The notes: generated from the letters alone by a model not told the origin. Shown: positions 1-12,884, numbered from the stretch's first letter. The stretch is 64,000 nucleotides of DNA from Beta vulgaris subsp. vulgaris (GCF_026745355.1 NC_079208.1:54635276-54699275), one strand, 5' to 3'. Numbers and translations: made by a program.

Positions 1-75
1 ATTGTTGTTATTATTCTTACTTCATGTTGTCTTATATCCACATTACTACATTATGTGATTACACAATTTGCAAGC

Positions 76-245
76 TTTTTTTTTTTGTGTTTGCATCCGG
101 TTCACCCTTCGGGCCACATCCGGATCGAGGCCAAGTTTGGGGTGGTTAGGTTTCATTCCTCTCCTAAGAGTGTTGCGGAGATTCGAACACGGGTCAGTCC
201 TACCAAAGCCAGTCCTTATCACCACTGGACCAACACTTACTTGAT
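76..245 (-). mobile_element. tRNA-derived SINE with target-site duplication
   Basis: Read on the minus strand, the element starts at 245 with an A-box-like GGTCCAGTGGT and has a B-box-like GTTCGAATC near 185-195. It ends in a poly(A) run, which is the T-run at about 76-86 on the plus strand. The 13-bp direct repeat ACAATTTGCAAGC flanks it at 63-75 and 246-258, a target-site duplication of LINE-type retroposition. The Pol III boxes, tail and duplication together make a SINE call strong. I cannot name the family. Confidence 0.85.
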
Positions 246-567
246 ACAATTTGCAAGCCTTTGATCCTAACATCACTAATAGTGGCATAAAATGCGTAGA
301 TGTCTATCCAAGTGAAATATGCTTTTTATTTAAATGTTTTTGTGGTGACCGCTATTGCTAATTGAATATGTATCTATAATAACTTAGACGTTTTTGGAAA
401 ATAAAGATTTTTTTAATATTTAAGATCTATTATTTAGTTTTCTTCTTATAATAAGGAAATTATTGAAAGTAGGTTAGACATGATTGCAATATATTCGAAA
501 GTTTTTGTTACTTGTTAAAAAAAAAAAATTCCTTGAGCTAAAGATCCTTAATATTTTTGTTCTTAAA

Positions 568-700
568 GGTAAGATGAAGTCCCTTAGCAAGGAAGGGGGA
601 AAATTGGGGATCCCTCCTTGCAAGGGGTGAGAGTCGATCTCTTGACCTCTGGGATCAGAGATGATGGCAATACCACTAGGCTATCACCTACTGCTCAGAT
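568..700 (-). mobile_element. Possible degenerate tRNA-derived SINE
   Basis: On the minus strand the stretch contains TAGCCTAGTGGTATTG, which resembles a Pol III A box, followed about 30 bases later by a weak B-box-like GATCGACTC. I found no clear poly(A) tail or target duplication, so this is either an old SINE copy or a tRNA-like remnant. Confidence 0.4.
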
Positions 701-765
701 CCCATAGTAATATGAAAAGCAGAAGGTAAAAGGTACACCTTGGTGTACGTACTTCTATGTACACC

Positions 766-1260
766 AAATGAGTATGAATTAGTCACCCAAATGAGTTTGA
801 GTTTTCCAAATGAGTATGTGTTTTCCAAATGAGTATGAGTTCTCCAAATGAGTATAAGTTTTCCAAATGAGTAGGTGTTACCTAAATGAATATAAAGTCA
901 AATGAGTATGAGTTGGGTTGGGGTTTTATTTAATTTTTTAAGTATGATATTTCTTGATTTATAAAATAAGTATACTCATTTGAGTCTTATCTACTCGTTG
1001 ATTAAACATACTCAAATGCTTATAAATGAGTATGAAAATGTCCAAATGAGTATGAAAGTTGTTCAAATGAGTATGAGTTGGTTGCGGTTTGATTTAATTT
1101 TTTAATTATGATATTTTGTGATTTATAAAATAAGCATATTAATTTGAGTTTATGTACTCATTGATTAAACATAATACTCAAATGCTTATAATGAGTACGG
1201 AAATGTCCAAATGAGTATGAAAGTTGTTCAAATAAGTATGAAATGTACAAATTAGTATGA
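766..1260. repeat. AT-rich minisatellite built on CAAATGAGTATGA
   Basis: An imperfect short unit around CAAATGAGTATGAGTT is repeated more than ten times. Some copies are inverted (ACTCATTTGAG), and two longer blocks of about 170 bp (roughly 880-1060 and 1060-1240) repeat one another. No coding frame is preserved. The stretch resembles the second minisatellite of the window at 53.6-54.4 kb in style but not in unit sequence. Confidence 0.75.
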
Positions 1261-3443
1261 ATTATATGAAAAAAATAAATGAAAATTAAATTAAAAAGAG
1301 CAATTGTGGTTGAAGTGAGGAGTCGAACTCCCGAACTCTATGCAAAATGGAAAGGACGCGCAGGCGCAACACTGTGACCACTGAAGCAAATGTGGTTTTA
1401 TAATAAACTAGCACACGAAATGTATATAAGAGCACTACCAATGGTGATCAAACCCATCACCAAAATCAGAAATTTTGGGTTGAACAAAAAAAAAAAAAAC
1501 ATCCCATTGGTGATATAAAACCCATCACCAAATGACAAAACATGTCATTGCTTACCATGTGAACAAACTCATCACCATGTGAACCGTGTAAATTGAAGAC
1601 AAAAGAAGGATTGTCACACACAGATTACTCGGATGTACCTATCGCAAGGTACACCCGGGTGTATGTTATAATTTGCGTATGAAAAGCTATTGATATCTAG
1701 AATTCACTCATTTAGATATGAAAATGTGAAATAAGAGAGATAAAATTCCGTAAAATTAAAATATTATAATTTAAGCATTTAAATATCTTAAATTTAAATA
1801 TATAGCCATTCTCAATTTCTCATAGTACATCATGCATGTATATTTTGACGTATTTCTATATATTTTGATGCATATTCTTTAGGATAAATATTTTCTTATT
1901 GGTCGTTATACGGGTCATTTCTTATATTCTAGAGTCTAGGCAATCAAATAGAATGATGGATCCAAATCCATTCCTGAACTCAAGATTGGATTTAAAAAAA
2001 ATGCCTATAGTGACAATAGTGTGTGTGTTTGTGGCATCTTTAATTGGACCACAGTGGGGACTGGGGACTGGGGACCAAGTCCAACATTTTCAATCATTGA
2101 CCGGTCAAAATAAAGGGACAAGTGGAGTGTAATATAAAGTGGGAACAAAGAGTGTGTTATTGCAATTGATTTTTGCATGCAATTCAGTTTTACTTAATCT
2201 TCTTGATGCAAATGCAACTCCACCTCGGGATTGGATTGTTTTTAATGATATTGAAATTGGCTTTGTTTCTTTGATGATTTTAAAATTTGAAGAGTATCAA
2301 AACCCATAAATGAGAAATTTCAAGAGTATCAAGTCAAGTAGTCAACTATAATGGATATATTAGACTATAGACTTATGATAATTAAATCATTAACAAAAAG
2401 TAACACTAAGGTGCTCCTAGATAGTCAAGGGCTCAAGGCGATGGTAATTTATTATGAAGCACATGCATAAGCACTAAGCATGAGCAAGAAGCTAAGTGAG
2501 ACTAAACACTAATGATCACACAACAACGACCCATAGAGGGTTCGCTCTTATTGGGACTGGTTTTTTAGACTTAAAGCAATAAGGCGGAGCGTTCAACTAC
2601 TTTTATGTAACAACCTTGTTTCTATGTAGTTTTTCGTGTTTGTTAATGATAGTGCTCTTATACAATATGTTGCTAGGTTGTTTTTCACATTTTATCATTT
2701 AACAGAGAGTTTAGAGAGGTTAATAACAGAGTGACTAGAGAACCTAAAGAGATTGAAAATTCTTCTTAATTATATCTTTATCTCATATTCAAAGTACTAG
2801 TATAATTGTGGTTTTTCTGCCGCATCACGGACTTTCATATATATATTTCTTGTGTTCTTTATTATTTATTCGTCTTAATTAATTCAATTTTTTTCCGAAC
2901 ATTGTTCATGAGCACCTATTGTTTTTATTCTCAACACTCAAATAAGATAAATCAAGTGTTTGGAAATGCAAAGACTTCAAAGATGGAATTGGTTCAAACA
3001 TGTTGTTTAATGGTTCATTTGATTAAATTGAAGTAACTAATATTATAATTTATAATTCCATGCTAACCTACAACCCAACCTATTTCACTTTAACCTTCAC
3101 TCTCTTTTGTTATGATGTGTTTGTTTAAAGGAATAGCGGGGTGGGACAAGATAAACAGACGGAGATTAGGGATGTGCAAAAACCAGGTTCAAATAGGAAT
3201 TTGGAACACACCAGACCAAACCGAACATTCAGGTATGGTCCTCGATCCACAGAAAAGCAAGATTCCATGTTTTCGATAAGGTTGAGCTTAAATTTGGAAA
3301 ATTCCTATCCGAACCGATGGACTCGAGTTTCTGTTTTTTTAGTAAAAAGAAAAAGTTTAAAGGTTGAAAAAATTTTAAAAGTTAGAAAGCTAATAAAAAC
3401 CTATTCTTTATTTTCTTTAGGATTATTGTTGTAAGAATTATAT
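1261..3443. other. Intergenic, no supported gene
   Basis: No conserved reading frame is visible. A tRNA-like patch with GAGTTCGACTCC on the minus strand lies at about 1315-1390, without a foldable complete tRNA. A repeat-like stretch with several copies of CCCATCACC lies at about 1430-1580. The rest is AT-rich unique-looking sequence. Confidence 0.5.
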
Positions 3444-3450
3444 ATCTATA

Positions 3451-3495
<45 letters not shown>

Positions 3496-3530
3496 ATATA
3501 TATATATATATAATATATATATATATATAA
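3444..3530. repeat. TA dinucleotide microsatellite
   Basis: A nearly pure (TA)n run with a few TAA interruptions. It explains the tyrosine/isoleucine-rich artificial reading frames here. Confidence 0.9.
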
Positions 3531-3952
3531 TCGGATCAAAATTTCTAGATCGATCCCGATCCACATAATATTCAAATTGTGATCGACAAGTATTGGACTG
3601 GTGCACACCCTTGATTGATATAGGGGAAGTCTTATATTTATTTTGGAGGATGATGATTAAAAATGGAAAGGAGGAGTATAGCGATGTATAAAAACATCAC
3701 CTTAGGCTTTTTCCCACCAATATAAAGTATTCATCATTTCTAAATAACGCGACACTTTGACAATAAATTTCCATTTCCAACTATCTGTTTTTTCTTATTC
3801 AAATGTACACTTTAGACTATAGCCTATAGGTATTGTGGAATGAGCATGCAAAGGAAGGTAAACAAGTTTTTTACGTGGCTGAGATGAGTGTGATAGCTAT
3901 AAAACCATATAAAACAATTATGGTATATCGATATTAAATTTTAGAAAACGTA

Positions 3953-4945
3953 TTGTGTCAGACTCGTCCGACCATAATTTTTGGTCGGACGACTTTTAGG
4001 TGGTTTCAATTTTTTTTCAGGTAGTCTTCATTTTTTTTTCAGGTGGTTCCAATTTTTTTTCAGGTAGTCTTCATTTTGTTTTCAGTTAGTCTTCTTTGTT
4101 TTTCAGTGGGTTTTTGTGCTTCAGTTAGACTTACTTGGGTTTTAGTTGGTCTTTATTCTTTTTCAGGTAGTCTACATTTTTCTTCAGGTAGTCTTCATTT
4201 TGTTTCAGTTAGTCCATTATTTCTTTCAGTTGCCATTATTTCTTTCAGTTGGTCCAACTGAAAGAAAAGAAAGTCTAACTGAAAGAAAAGAAAGTCCAAC
4301 TGAAAGAAAACAAAGTCTAACTGAAAAGAAAAAAACAAAACACTAACCTCTACTTTCTCCCACTTTCTCCTTCTTCTTCACATTCTCCTTCTCCTTCACA
4401 AAGCTGAGTGTTTTAGATTCGTCTAAAGCTGTGCTTCAACAAGAGATTGCTGCTGCTAGAGGTACAACTATACTATTGTTTGTTGGGTTTGGTGCTTGTT
4501 ACTAAGGAGCTCAACGCTAGGCACCGCAAGGTCATTTCCTCTCTCCTCTTCATCTTCATCTGTTTTTTTTTTTTTTTAATTTGAAATTCGATCTGCAAGT
4601 GATTCTTTTTTGTTCCTGTTAAATCCCCATGATTTATCCTAATTTGAATTTTTTTTATTTTCAAATTGATGTGTTTCATCTTGATCTTGTACTAGTAGAA
4701 TGACACTTTCAGGTTGAAACATCATCATCATCATACGACCATTTTGAACTTTGTTAGAGGGGTGATGATGATGGGTTGGTTGAAGAAAAGTTGAGAAGTG
4801 TTTCAAATGATGAATCTGTTAATGCAGCAAGATGAACCCACAAACATTCGTGTGAATGAACGACATTATTGCAGAATTTTAGTATTGGGTTGGGCTCGTC
4901 TGACCATAACTTATGGTCAGACGGTCTGACCCAATACTTTCACTA
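3953..4945. mobile_element. Candidate non-autonomous DNA transposon with palindromic ends
   Basis: The left end (about 3953-4000) and right end (about 4885-4940) are inverted copies of about 45 bp. Each contains its own palindrome, for example CCGACCATAATTTTTGGTCGG on the left. Inside the left end, a CAGGTAGTCTTCATTTT motif is repeated several times. An 18-bp direct repeat beginning TAAATTTTA and ending ACGTAT brackets the element (about 3935-3953 and 4944-4962), with one indel-like difference. The middle contains a short exon-like stretch near 4403-4460, so a gene-capturing element is possible but unproven. The superfamily is uncertain; Mutator-like is my guess from the long inverted repeats. 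Confidence 0.55.
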
Positions 4946-4984
4946 AATTTTAAAAACGTATGAAATAAATAAAAGAAAAAATTG

Positions 4985-5245
4985 ATGTGAATAATCCCAA
5001 TTTTCAACTGTTTTCATAAAATAATTTGAACTTTGGATTATTTCAAAATAATCCGAACTTTGAGGGAATCTTCTCAAAATAAACCAAAGTATCATTTTTC
5101 TTGCCCACAATAATTCGTTTTAGATTTATATATATAGAACATTAATAGTTTGAATTATTTTGAGAAGGTACTCCTTAAAGTTGGGATTATTCTAAAATAA
5201 TTCAAAGTTAAAATTATTTTTAAAAGACCGGTAAAAGTTAGAATT
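4985..5245. mobile_element. MITE-like inverted repeat upstream of UEV1
   Basis: The first part (GTGAATAATCCCAATTTT at about 4989) and the last part (reading AGAATTATTCA near 5238) are inverted relatives. Internal AATAATTTGAACTTTG / CAAAGTTAAAATTATT copies are also inverted. The fold-back structure has no coding capacity and lies about 300 bp upstream of the UEV1 start. Confidence 0.5.
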
Positions 5246-5548
5246 ATTCATGTTAATTTTATTTTTCTAAATAAAATTAACATGTAATAGCTTTATGCTT
5301 TATCTAGTAATAAAAATTTGCATTCATGTTTCTAACATGTAAGAAAGTTATAAGGCGCATTAACATTTTTAACCATTGTTGATTCGTACCATTCTCGGCT
5401 CTCTCCTACGATCTTGACCGAAAAATAAATACTCGTCTGGTGAGTGGTGACTACTGACTGGTGGTGGCTTTCTTTTTGATCTTCCCAAGAGAATCTCCCA
5501 TTTCACAAATTCTTTCTTTCTCTCTCCTTTCGATTTTGTTCTCCTAAA

Positions 5549-8260
5549 ATGACGATCGGCTCCGGAGGTTCAAGCATCGTCGGTACGACATCTTTCCCCT
5601 TTTTTGTTCATCTTTTGATTGATTCATACAACTGATTGAATATTTGCTTCGGAATTGCTTTTTCGTTGTTTAATTGAGGTTAATTTATCCTTGTTTGCTT
5701 AATTGTTGTTCAAGATTTTGTTTTATATGCTTCATCGATTACTGCTTCATGTGAATTTTAGCTTATTTGCATGCCAAGAACTAGAGTAGGTAAGTAGGTT
5801 GTTTTATATTTTTATCGAATTTAGGGTTTAACTCAGCCTGCCTGTGCTTTTATTGAATTCAACTTAGGGTTTTGGATATTATATGTGTTTCAATATATAA
5901 CAATGTGATTCAATATATTATATTTGTGATTGAATATAGTACTAGTTTAAAGATTGTTATGAACAAAGAAGGTGTCATATTAGTTATGAACTAGGCTGCC
6001 TTTATAGTAGTTCTTGGCATAAATTTGAACATGGAGTGAGGATATTGATTGGGCTTATTGTAATTGGCTGAAACTTTGAAGATGAAGGAGATAATCATGT
6101 CGAATTGAAGATGATTGTTTAGTATGCATCATTTGATTGCTTTCGTCTACTAAATCTTTGAGTTCTGTAAGGTTTTCTCGATTGGTTAGGAGTTCAGTAT
6201 TTGCACATGAGAGACATAAAAGTTTGAGCATAAAACACAAATTACAAATGCTGGAATTACCATGGGAATGAACAATGATTTTCTTCACATATTTACATAC
6301 AAATTGATTTGTATTACCACCATTTATAACCAACTACTAAATGGGCTGTTAATGAGTGGCATTGGCGGTGATCCTTTTGGTTATGCTAAGGCTTCTCTGA
6401 AATGTTTCCATCATCAATTTCTTGACATTGCGATTGATTCTCCTTGTTTTGCTTTTATTCCCATTTTCAACAACAGTGTTTTTGGGTGTGCGTTTGCTAT
6501 TTGTATAGTGGCTGTTTCTACTTTCTTTTAGCTGGTAGTCTCTAGAACGTTGCACTTGTACCTGGGATGTAGTGTATATACTTGATTATACTTTTACCGT
6601 TATGTTCATACAGTTCCCAGAAACTTCAGGTTGCTGGAAGAACTTGAACGTGGTGAGAAAGGGATTGGAGATGGGAGTGTCAGCTACGGTATGGATGATG
6701 GTGATGATATTTACATGCGTTCTTGGACGGGTACTATAATTGGCCCTCATAATGTGAGTTGTGTTTTTCTGATCACTGTTTTCTGCTTTGTGCATGAGCA
6801 TGTCTCATTGCAGATGATGCAGCTATGGGTTACTGCTTATTTGCTTTAAGATCAATGACTTTATTTTACTAGGTATATGTTCCCTAGTAATAGTGATAAC
6901 AAAAGTTTTTCAGGTAGCTTTTTGCATAAAATATTATGCCATTTAACTGGAGTATGAGGGGAACAAAATTAGTCCATCCAAAGTCTGGATAGAATGTTGT
7001 GTACTTGTGCTGATGATGTCCTCTTGAGTCTTTTCACATATTGAGAAATCAATTCTGAATATTTCGTGTATAAGATTCTCTAAGTGCCTAGAGGAAGAAA
7101 CTCATTTTCTTTTTGTCTCTTGTCCATGGTGTTTTAAGCTTTTTCTCAGCTATTGTCTAGTAGCTTTAACCTCTTTCTCTGCGTGTTTATCAATCTTTTA
7201 CAACCTGTATTTCTGATTCTTCTTTTCTTATACGGGTTTGTAATGGGAGTATATTCTTGTATCATGCAAATTATTGGTGTCTACTATAGTGATATTGATG
7301 ACTGGATATGGTACATTGGCTGTATTCCATGGCTCATTTTCTTTTTTAATGGGAGATTCACACTGGTTTTGTATCAGAGTGTACATGAAGGTCGAATCTA
7401 TCAATTGAAGCTCTTCTGTGACAAGGATTATCCAGAGAAACCCCCAAGTGTTCGCTTCCACACACGGATCAACATGACTTGTGTGCATCCTGAGACTGGA
7501 ATGGTATTGTTATTAATTTTTTGCTGACTAACTTGGAAAAAATGTGTTGTTCTATCCTATTTTTTACCATTCTGCTGAGGATGTTAACTTAAGCATGTAA
7601 CTCTTTATAATGGTATGAGCATTTTGCAAGGTACTTGCAATTGGGAGAGTAGAGCATCTATTCCTAATAGAAGAATTAGTCAATTGTCTGGTTTATTGTG
7701 GTGAATCACAGTTTACATGGTTATTGTTGTTTAAGTCCACTTGTTCATTGTTGATGTCTTAGCACCTGGCTTATTAGTTTGTAGGTGAAATTGCTTGAAT
7801 CTAGCCCTTTAGTAGACTCTGTTTGATGGTATCCATCTGATCTGGCTAGATTTTTCACAGAGCCTCCATAAGTTTATGACTTAGATGTGTAATTAATGTG
7901 TTCGGAGTTATGTATGGTCACACTTACTCATGATTTTTCCTGTTGAGATAATGAAGGTATCTACTTGTCAGGTATATCTGTTGGTCGCATATGATCTGTC
8001 ATGAAAATTGATATTACATGTAGAAGTGGGGTGATATTGTTTTTGATGAGCTCTAGGTTTTATCATCTTTGTTGTTTTGCTTTGCATGCTAAGTTCTTAT
8101 GAGCAATGATGAATGTCAGGTTGAACCAAAGAAGTTTGGGATGCTTGCAAATTGGCAGAGAGAGTTTACTATGGAGGATATTCTGACTCAGCTAAGGAAA
8201 GAAATGGCTGCACCCTACAACCGAAGACTCGTTCAACCTCCAGAAGGAACCTATTTTTAG
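5549..8260 (+). CDS. UEV1: Ubiquitin-conjugating enzyme E2 variant, UEV1/MMZ type
   Basis: Four exons: 5549-5582, 6614-6753, 7378-7503 and 8120-8260, joined by GT-AG introns in consistent phase. The 146-residue product matches the usual length of plant UEV1. The family forms a heterodimer with Ubc13-type E2 enzymes and directs Lys63-linked ubiquitin chains in error-free DNA damage tolerance. Visible marks are [17 protein letters not shown] after a short variable N-terminus, then [14 protein letters not shown], the E2 fold segment [10 protein letters not shown], and a C-terminus ending EGTYF. The position where active E2s carry the catalytic cysteine lacks that HPN-C context, as expected for a variant. 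The start ATG follows a pyrimidine-rich leader. Recognition is firm; which paralog (UEV1A-D) is not resolved. Confidence 0.95.
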
Positions 8261-10689
8261 GTGAACCTATTTGATTAGCACGCCCCACATCTTTCTAAGT
8301 TGGGAAGGCTTAAACACCAGAACCTGAATGCCTTGTATGGTTATATAATTCAGTATAGTGTTTGATTATGTCTACTGTTGATAGGGAAGCTTTGGAAGGA
8401 AAAAATTTCCGGTACTGCTTGCTTGTTCATGTTTTGGAATTAGTTTCTTCACTGTGTGTTCTGAGATTTCCCTTTTTATTCTCCTTCCTACTTTGAGGTG
8501 TGGACGTTGTTGGATGTGCCATTTCTGTAATCTATACACTGAATTGTATTGATTGGATAGACTAATCACAATTATTGGAACTTGGATAGACTAATCACAA
8601 TTATTGGAATTTTGAGTCTTGGACCCATAGTAACTTGGTTATTGGGCGGGGACGTGGCGTGGGTTGGGTTGGGTTGGGTTGGTGTTGTTCTAAATAGGGG
8701 ATAATGCTGGGTTACTTTGTTATGGGTCAATAGCAATACAGGGGTGTCAAGGGTTTGGAAAGAGTAGGGTAATTTACATGATCTTTTGGAGCTATATCTT
8801 GTCATCTTTTGTAGATTAGTAATTAAAGAGAAACAAATAGTTAAGGAAAATGTAACAATTAAAAAAATGAGGAAGTATTAGCTATTAATTATTACTTATT
8901 AGCTTGGCCTACTATTTTTCCTAATATTGTTTCGTCTAAAAACTCGTTTTCTTATTGACTATTTAGTACTTATTTCATTGTAACCCTATGTTTGATCTCT
9001 TTTTTTTCGTTTGTTCCTATTCATGAACTTGGTCTGGTGGTAGATTATCCAAAAAATGTTGGGAACTCAATTTATTAAGTTAAGTTTCCGTCAAAAACAA
9101 GTGAATGTCCTGGATCAAACAAGTGGGCCTTGATGATCCAAAGAGTTTTGAGTTTGTTGGGTTGAATCTTCATCCATGGATACCTACAAAACAAGTAAAC
9201 TGAACTGGGGTTGTACGGGTAAATCCTCTTCGATGCTTAAGTCAGACGGTAGACAAGTGAACAAAGTAGGAATGGATAGAGTAACAGATCTTTACCTTTG
9301 TGTCAAGTGGAGTATTTGTAGACGTTTCTTGTGAGACCTAACAGGCCTTGGGTCCTTTCTTTCCAAGTAGGCTTAAAGACTTGGTTATAAAGCAGAGGTA
9401 TAAGAGCAACTATTGGACTTGGGAGTATATTTAGACCCCATCAAATTAGACAACAACAAAAAAAAAAAGTTATAGGGTTGGGATGAAGATAGCGTCCATA
9501 TGCAAGGGTATTGTTATACTTTTCTGAGATAAGATACCTTTGTTCTCATTTTACACGAATTCAATATCCATGGGATATAGATGGTCATATGTAGTAAATT
9601 AGGGGTCATTTGAGAATTAAGCTGACCTAGTGGACTAGAATTTCAAATTCATCATAGGGGTTTGATATTTATCTCTTGCAAGAATCAAGATAGATTCTAG
9701 GATATGAATATTAGTAGTCTAGGGGAGTATTGAGCAAAGACTTTGAGAGTCTTGAGTAAAGACTATGCAATAATGTTGAAAGAAAAAGATGGGAGTCTCA
9801 TAGTGAGTTTGATAATCAAAAACTCCATCCAAGACTATGACATGTAAGGAATTAAATTTCTAGCCACTTAAAAGTTTTTGTCTTTTTTTTTTTTTTTTTT
9901 TTTTTTTTGTAAAATCAATTTAAACGGTAGTTTGTGGAGAGTCTGATGGATAAAGTATAGAATTAGAATGAATCTGAAATGAGTCCATAAAATTAAAAAG
10001 TAGTCGAAAGTTAATGTGGCACACTGAAGTTTGGAGTTGAGTTTGAGGAATAAATTCACCCTCAAGTTTCTCCTTATTTGTAGGAGACTCCATCTAACTT
10101 TTAGAAAGGAAAAAAAAAAAGGCAGTGGTTTATATTTCCTATTTAGGCCTCATAAGCAATGAGATAAAAAAGACAGCATGAGAAAACTGTGTTGTTTTGG
10201 TCACTTAACATTAACATAGTTGACATATCTATCCACATATAGATATTTAGGGGATAGAATGTAGATGATTGAAATAAGACTTGAGTTGAGTAAAACTCCA
10301 AGTAAAGCAAGTGGGCTTTTTTTTACCTTTAGGCTTTAGATAGACATTGAACTGTGGAAATGGCAGACATGAGCTTTGCTTCGAATCTATACCCTCTTTT
10401 TTTTTTTTTCTTCTTAAAGGAAGCTTTGAATCTATACTCGTCACTTAATTTCCAGTTCCCAGTTGCCAATATGACAACCCGCGGCAGCCGCCATTTTATG
10501 TAAATAAAAAAAAAGTAGAATGCGTGATTTGTGAACATAAAACGTGCATTAAATTTCTAAATATCCTAGAGACCTAGACTACAATCAAGTGTTTACCAAA
10601 TCAAACTTTCTTTTTTAATGGATAAAAACAAAGTTTCATATCATTGAATAATAGTAAAATGTTAATCAATCAATTTAAATTTAAATAAT
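8261..10689. other. Intergenic, no supported gene
   Basis: The first few hundred bases are probably the UEV1 3' UTR. A direct duplication, GGATAGACTAATCACAATTATTGG, occurs twice around 8556-8609. A long T-run at 9882-9908 and shorter A-runs suggest old retroposon tails, but no element ends could be fixed. No conserved frame is seen. Confidence 0.5.
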
Positions 10690-10890
10690 AGATGGTGGGG
10701 AGTATGCCCATATTAGTACATATACATATGTATATATGAGAACAATACGCACGATAAACATGAAAAACTAGATTATGAACACAAAAACCAATACTAACGA
10801 ACATGTACTAACATAAATGTACATATGTTCATTTGACTTGATATTCATGTACATATGCTCGTTCAGCTTGTCATTTATATATAAGGGAAA
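10690..10890. repeat. Dispersed repeat, second copy in E2F intron
   Basis: The stretch contains ATGTACATATGTTCATTTGACTTG and a preceding ACTAGATTATG...ACACAAA block. The same order of motifs returns at about 38750-38900 inside the first intron of the second E2F gene. The ends are not clear, so the class of element is unknown. Confidence 0.6.
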
Positions 10891-11008
10891 TCCTCAAACT
10901 GAGTCCTATAAAGTTTGATCCCTAAATCTCACGGATATAAGTTCGGAAGTGATATATATCACTACTCCACCATCTCATTTTTGCTATTAATATACATGTA
11001 CAATCATA

Positions 11009-11197
11009 CTATTTCCTCCGTTTCATAATACTCGCTACACTTTTCATTATAAGAAGTTTCACATTACTTGCTACACTTTCTTTTTGGGTAATAAACTCTC
11101 TATATCTCTCTATTCTCACATGAGTCCTTTTTCTTTTTTACTCTCTACCTCTTTCTTCTCCAAAAAGTATAGCGAGTAATATGAAACGGATAGAATA
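11009..11197. mobile_element. Stowaway-like MITE
   Basis: The ends are inverted: CTCCGTTTCATAATACTCGCTAC near 11015 and its relative GTATAGCGAGTAATATGAAACGGA near 11167. The size and the CTCCGT-type terminus fit Stowaway/Tc1-mariner MITEs. It lies about 400 bp upstream of the CAF1 start. Confidence 0.7.
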
Positions 11198-11424
11198 CAT
11201 GTAATAGTGGATGCACCATCTAGGCGTTGTTGTGAGTGTGGAGTTGTGGACCAATTCTTTTCGTCACAGCCTACCAGTAGTATATTATTATACACATGGT
11301 CAAAAGTAGACCGCGTTGAAATTAGACCATTCACCATTACCTTTTTCCCTTCTTCTTCTCTTCAAGTGGAGTGAGAATATTATTCAACACCTTTCTCCGA
11401 AGCAACAAAGCAGCCTCTTATATT

Positions 11425-11432
11425 CTATATAG
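11425..11432 (+). promoter_or_regulatory. Probable TATA box of CAF1
   Basis: CTATATAG lies about 160 bases before the CAF1 start codon in a pyrimidine-rich promoter-like stretch. The call rests only on position and motif. Confidence 0.45.
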
Positions 11433-11590
11433 ACTATCTCACTCCCTTATCCCCATCTTCATCCTCATCACCCTCTATGCTCTCTTTTCTCTTTCTTCAC
11501 ATCAAAAACTCACCAAAATTACTCATATACTACCTATATACATAATTACATAACAAAAAGATTGCATCTTTCTTTTAGTTTAAAACCATT

Positions 11591-12424
11591 ATGTATACAC
11601 AAAATCTCCAACGAAAGTCAAATTCAAAACCAATAGTGATTAGAGAAGTATGGGCTGCTAATTTGGATTATGAATTTGAATTAATCAGCAACATAATAGA
11701 TAATTACCCATATATATCAATGGATACTGAATTTCCTGGTGTAATCCACCGTCCTCAAACTTACACTCATGGTAGTCGTCCTTCAGATCTTTACAAATTT
11801 CTAAAATCCAACGTGGACGATCTAAATCTCATCCAAGTGGGTCTCACTTTATCCGACGTGTCAGGTAATCTCCCAGATTTAGGTACAGATAATCAGTTCA
11901 TCTGGGAGTTTAACTTCTCTGACTTTGACGTTGACCGTGATCCACACGCGCTTGACTCAGTTGAGTTATTAAGAAAACAAGGTATTGACTTTATTAAGAA
12001 CAAAAAAGAAGGGATAAATTCTGAGAGATTTGCTGTTTTAATGATGTCTTCTGGTTTAGTTTGTAATGAATCAGTAAGTTGGGTTACATTTCACAGTGCG
12101 TATGATTTTGGGTACTTGATTAAAATTCTCACACGTCAAAGTTTACCATCGAGTTTAAATGAGTTTTTAGCAATTGTAAGAGTGTTTTTTGGGGACAAAG
12201 TTTATGATATAAAGTATATGATGAAGTTTTGTAAGAGTTTGTATGGAGGATTAGATCGTGTTGCGAAAACATTGCAAGTTAAACGTGCAGTTGGGAAGTG
12301 TCATCAAGCTGGTTCTGATAGTTTGTTAACTTGGCAGGCATTTCAGAAATTGGTGGAAGTTCATTTTGTAAATAATGTACCTCATTATCATGCTGGTGTG
12401 CTATATGGACTTGAGGTTTACTAG
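11591..12424 (+). CDS. CAF1: CAF1-type poly(A) deadenylase (CCR4-NOT)
   Basis: A single-exon gene of 277 residues, the usual length and structure of plant CAF1. CAF1 is a DEDDh 3'-5' exonuclease that shortens mRNA poly(A) tails as part of the CCR4-NOT complex in the cytoplasm. The catalytic set can be read directly: D45 and E47 in MDTEFPG, D172 in SAYDFGYL, and H238 with D243 in [11 protein letters not shown]. The family segment [11 protein letters not shown] and the C-terminal [13 protein letters not shown] are also present. The neighbouring UEV1 gene is on the same strand but 3.3 kb away, so no joint control is implied. Plant CAF1 genes of this intronless type are often stress-induced; that is family knowledge, not seen here. 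Confidence 0.96.
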   Translation: MYTQNLQRKSNSKPIVIREVWAANLDYEFELISNIIDNYPYISMDTEFPGVIHRPQTYTHGSRPSDLYKFLKSNVDDLNLIQVGLTLSDVSGNLPDLGTDNQFIWEFNFSDFDVDRDPHALDSVELLRKQGIDFIKNKKEGINSERFAVLMMSSGLVCNESVSWVTFHSAYDFGYLIKILTRQSLPSSLNEFLAIVRVFFGDKVYDIKYMMKFCKSLYGGLDRVAKTLQVKRAVGKCHQAGSDSLLTWQAFQKLVEVHFVNNVPHYHAGVLYGLEVY

Positions 12425-12662
12425 GAGTATTATTGTAGTTTTATGTAGAGATACTTTTATGATTCATTGATTTGATTATATGTTAACTTATAAGATTAGT
12501 ATGCCAATGTAGTAAACTTGTATATTGGCTGTTATTATATTTAATTAATCTACTCTATTCATTTTATGAACTACTTTCTTTGTTATTTTTGTTATTGTGG
12601 GACTATGATTGATATATTAGTTCATGGAACATGCCTATTTTGAAACTTTATATGAATATGAT

Positions 12663-12868
12663 TTTTTTTTGGCCCGTTGGTAAGAAGAAGGATCTTACTG
12701 GACTAGCACCTCGTTCAGGTCAGCCAACCTAGCTACACAGGTCAACGCTTGAGAATAGAGGGGGATATAAGGGAATCCCTACTCTCAAGCATAAGTAGAT
12801 AGTGGGGTTCGAACTGGTGACCTCCAAATCACAAGGTGAATTCCCCACCACCTCCACTAAATGTTGGG
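12663..12868 (-). mobile_element. tRNA-derived SINE with 16-bp target duplication
   Basis: On the minus strand it opens with a Pol III A-box-like TTAGTGGAGGTGG. A B box, AGTTCGAACCCC, follows at about 12802-12813. It ends in a T-run on the plus strand at 12663-12670. TTTATATGAATATGAT is repeated at 12647-12662 and 12869-12884, a perfect target duplication. It inserted just downstream of CAF1. Confidence 0.9.
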
Positions 12869-12884
12869 TTTATATGAATATGAT

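Noticed and set aside
1315..1395. tRNA-like sequence with GAGTTCGACTCC on the minus strand
   Set aside because: No complete cloverleaf could be drawn and the acceptor arms do not pair; probably a repeat remnant.
3382..3606. Tyr/Ile-rich open frame
   Set aside because: Translation of the TA microsatellite, not a gene.
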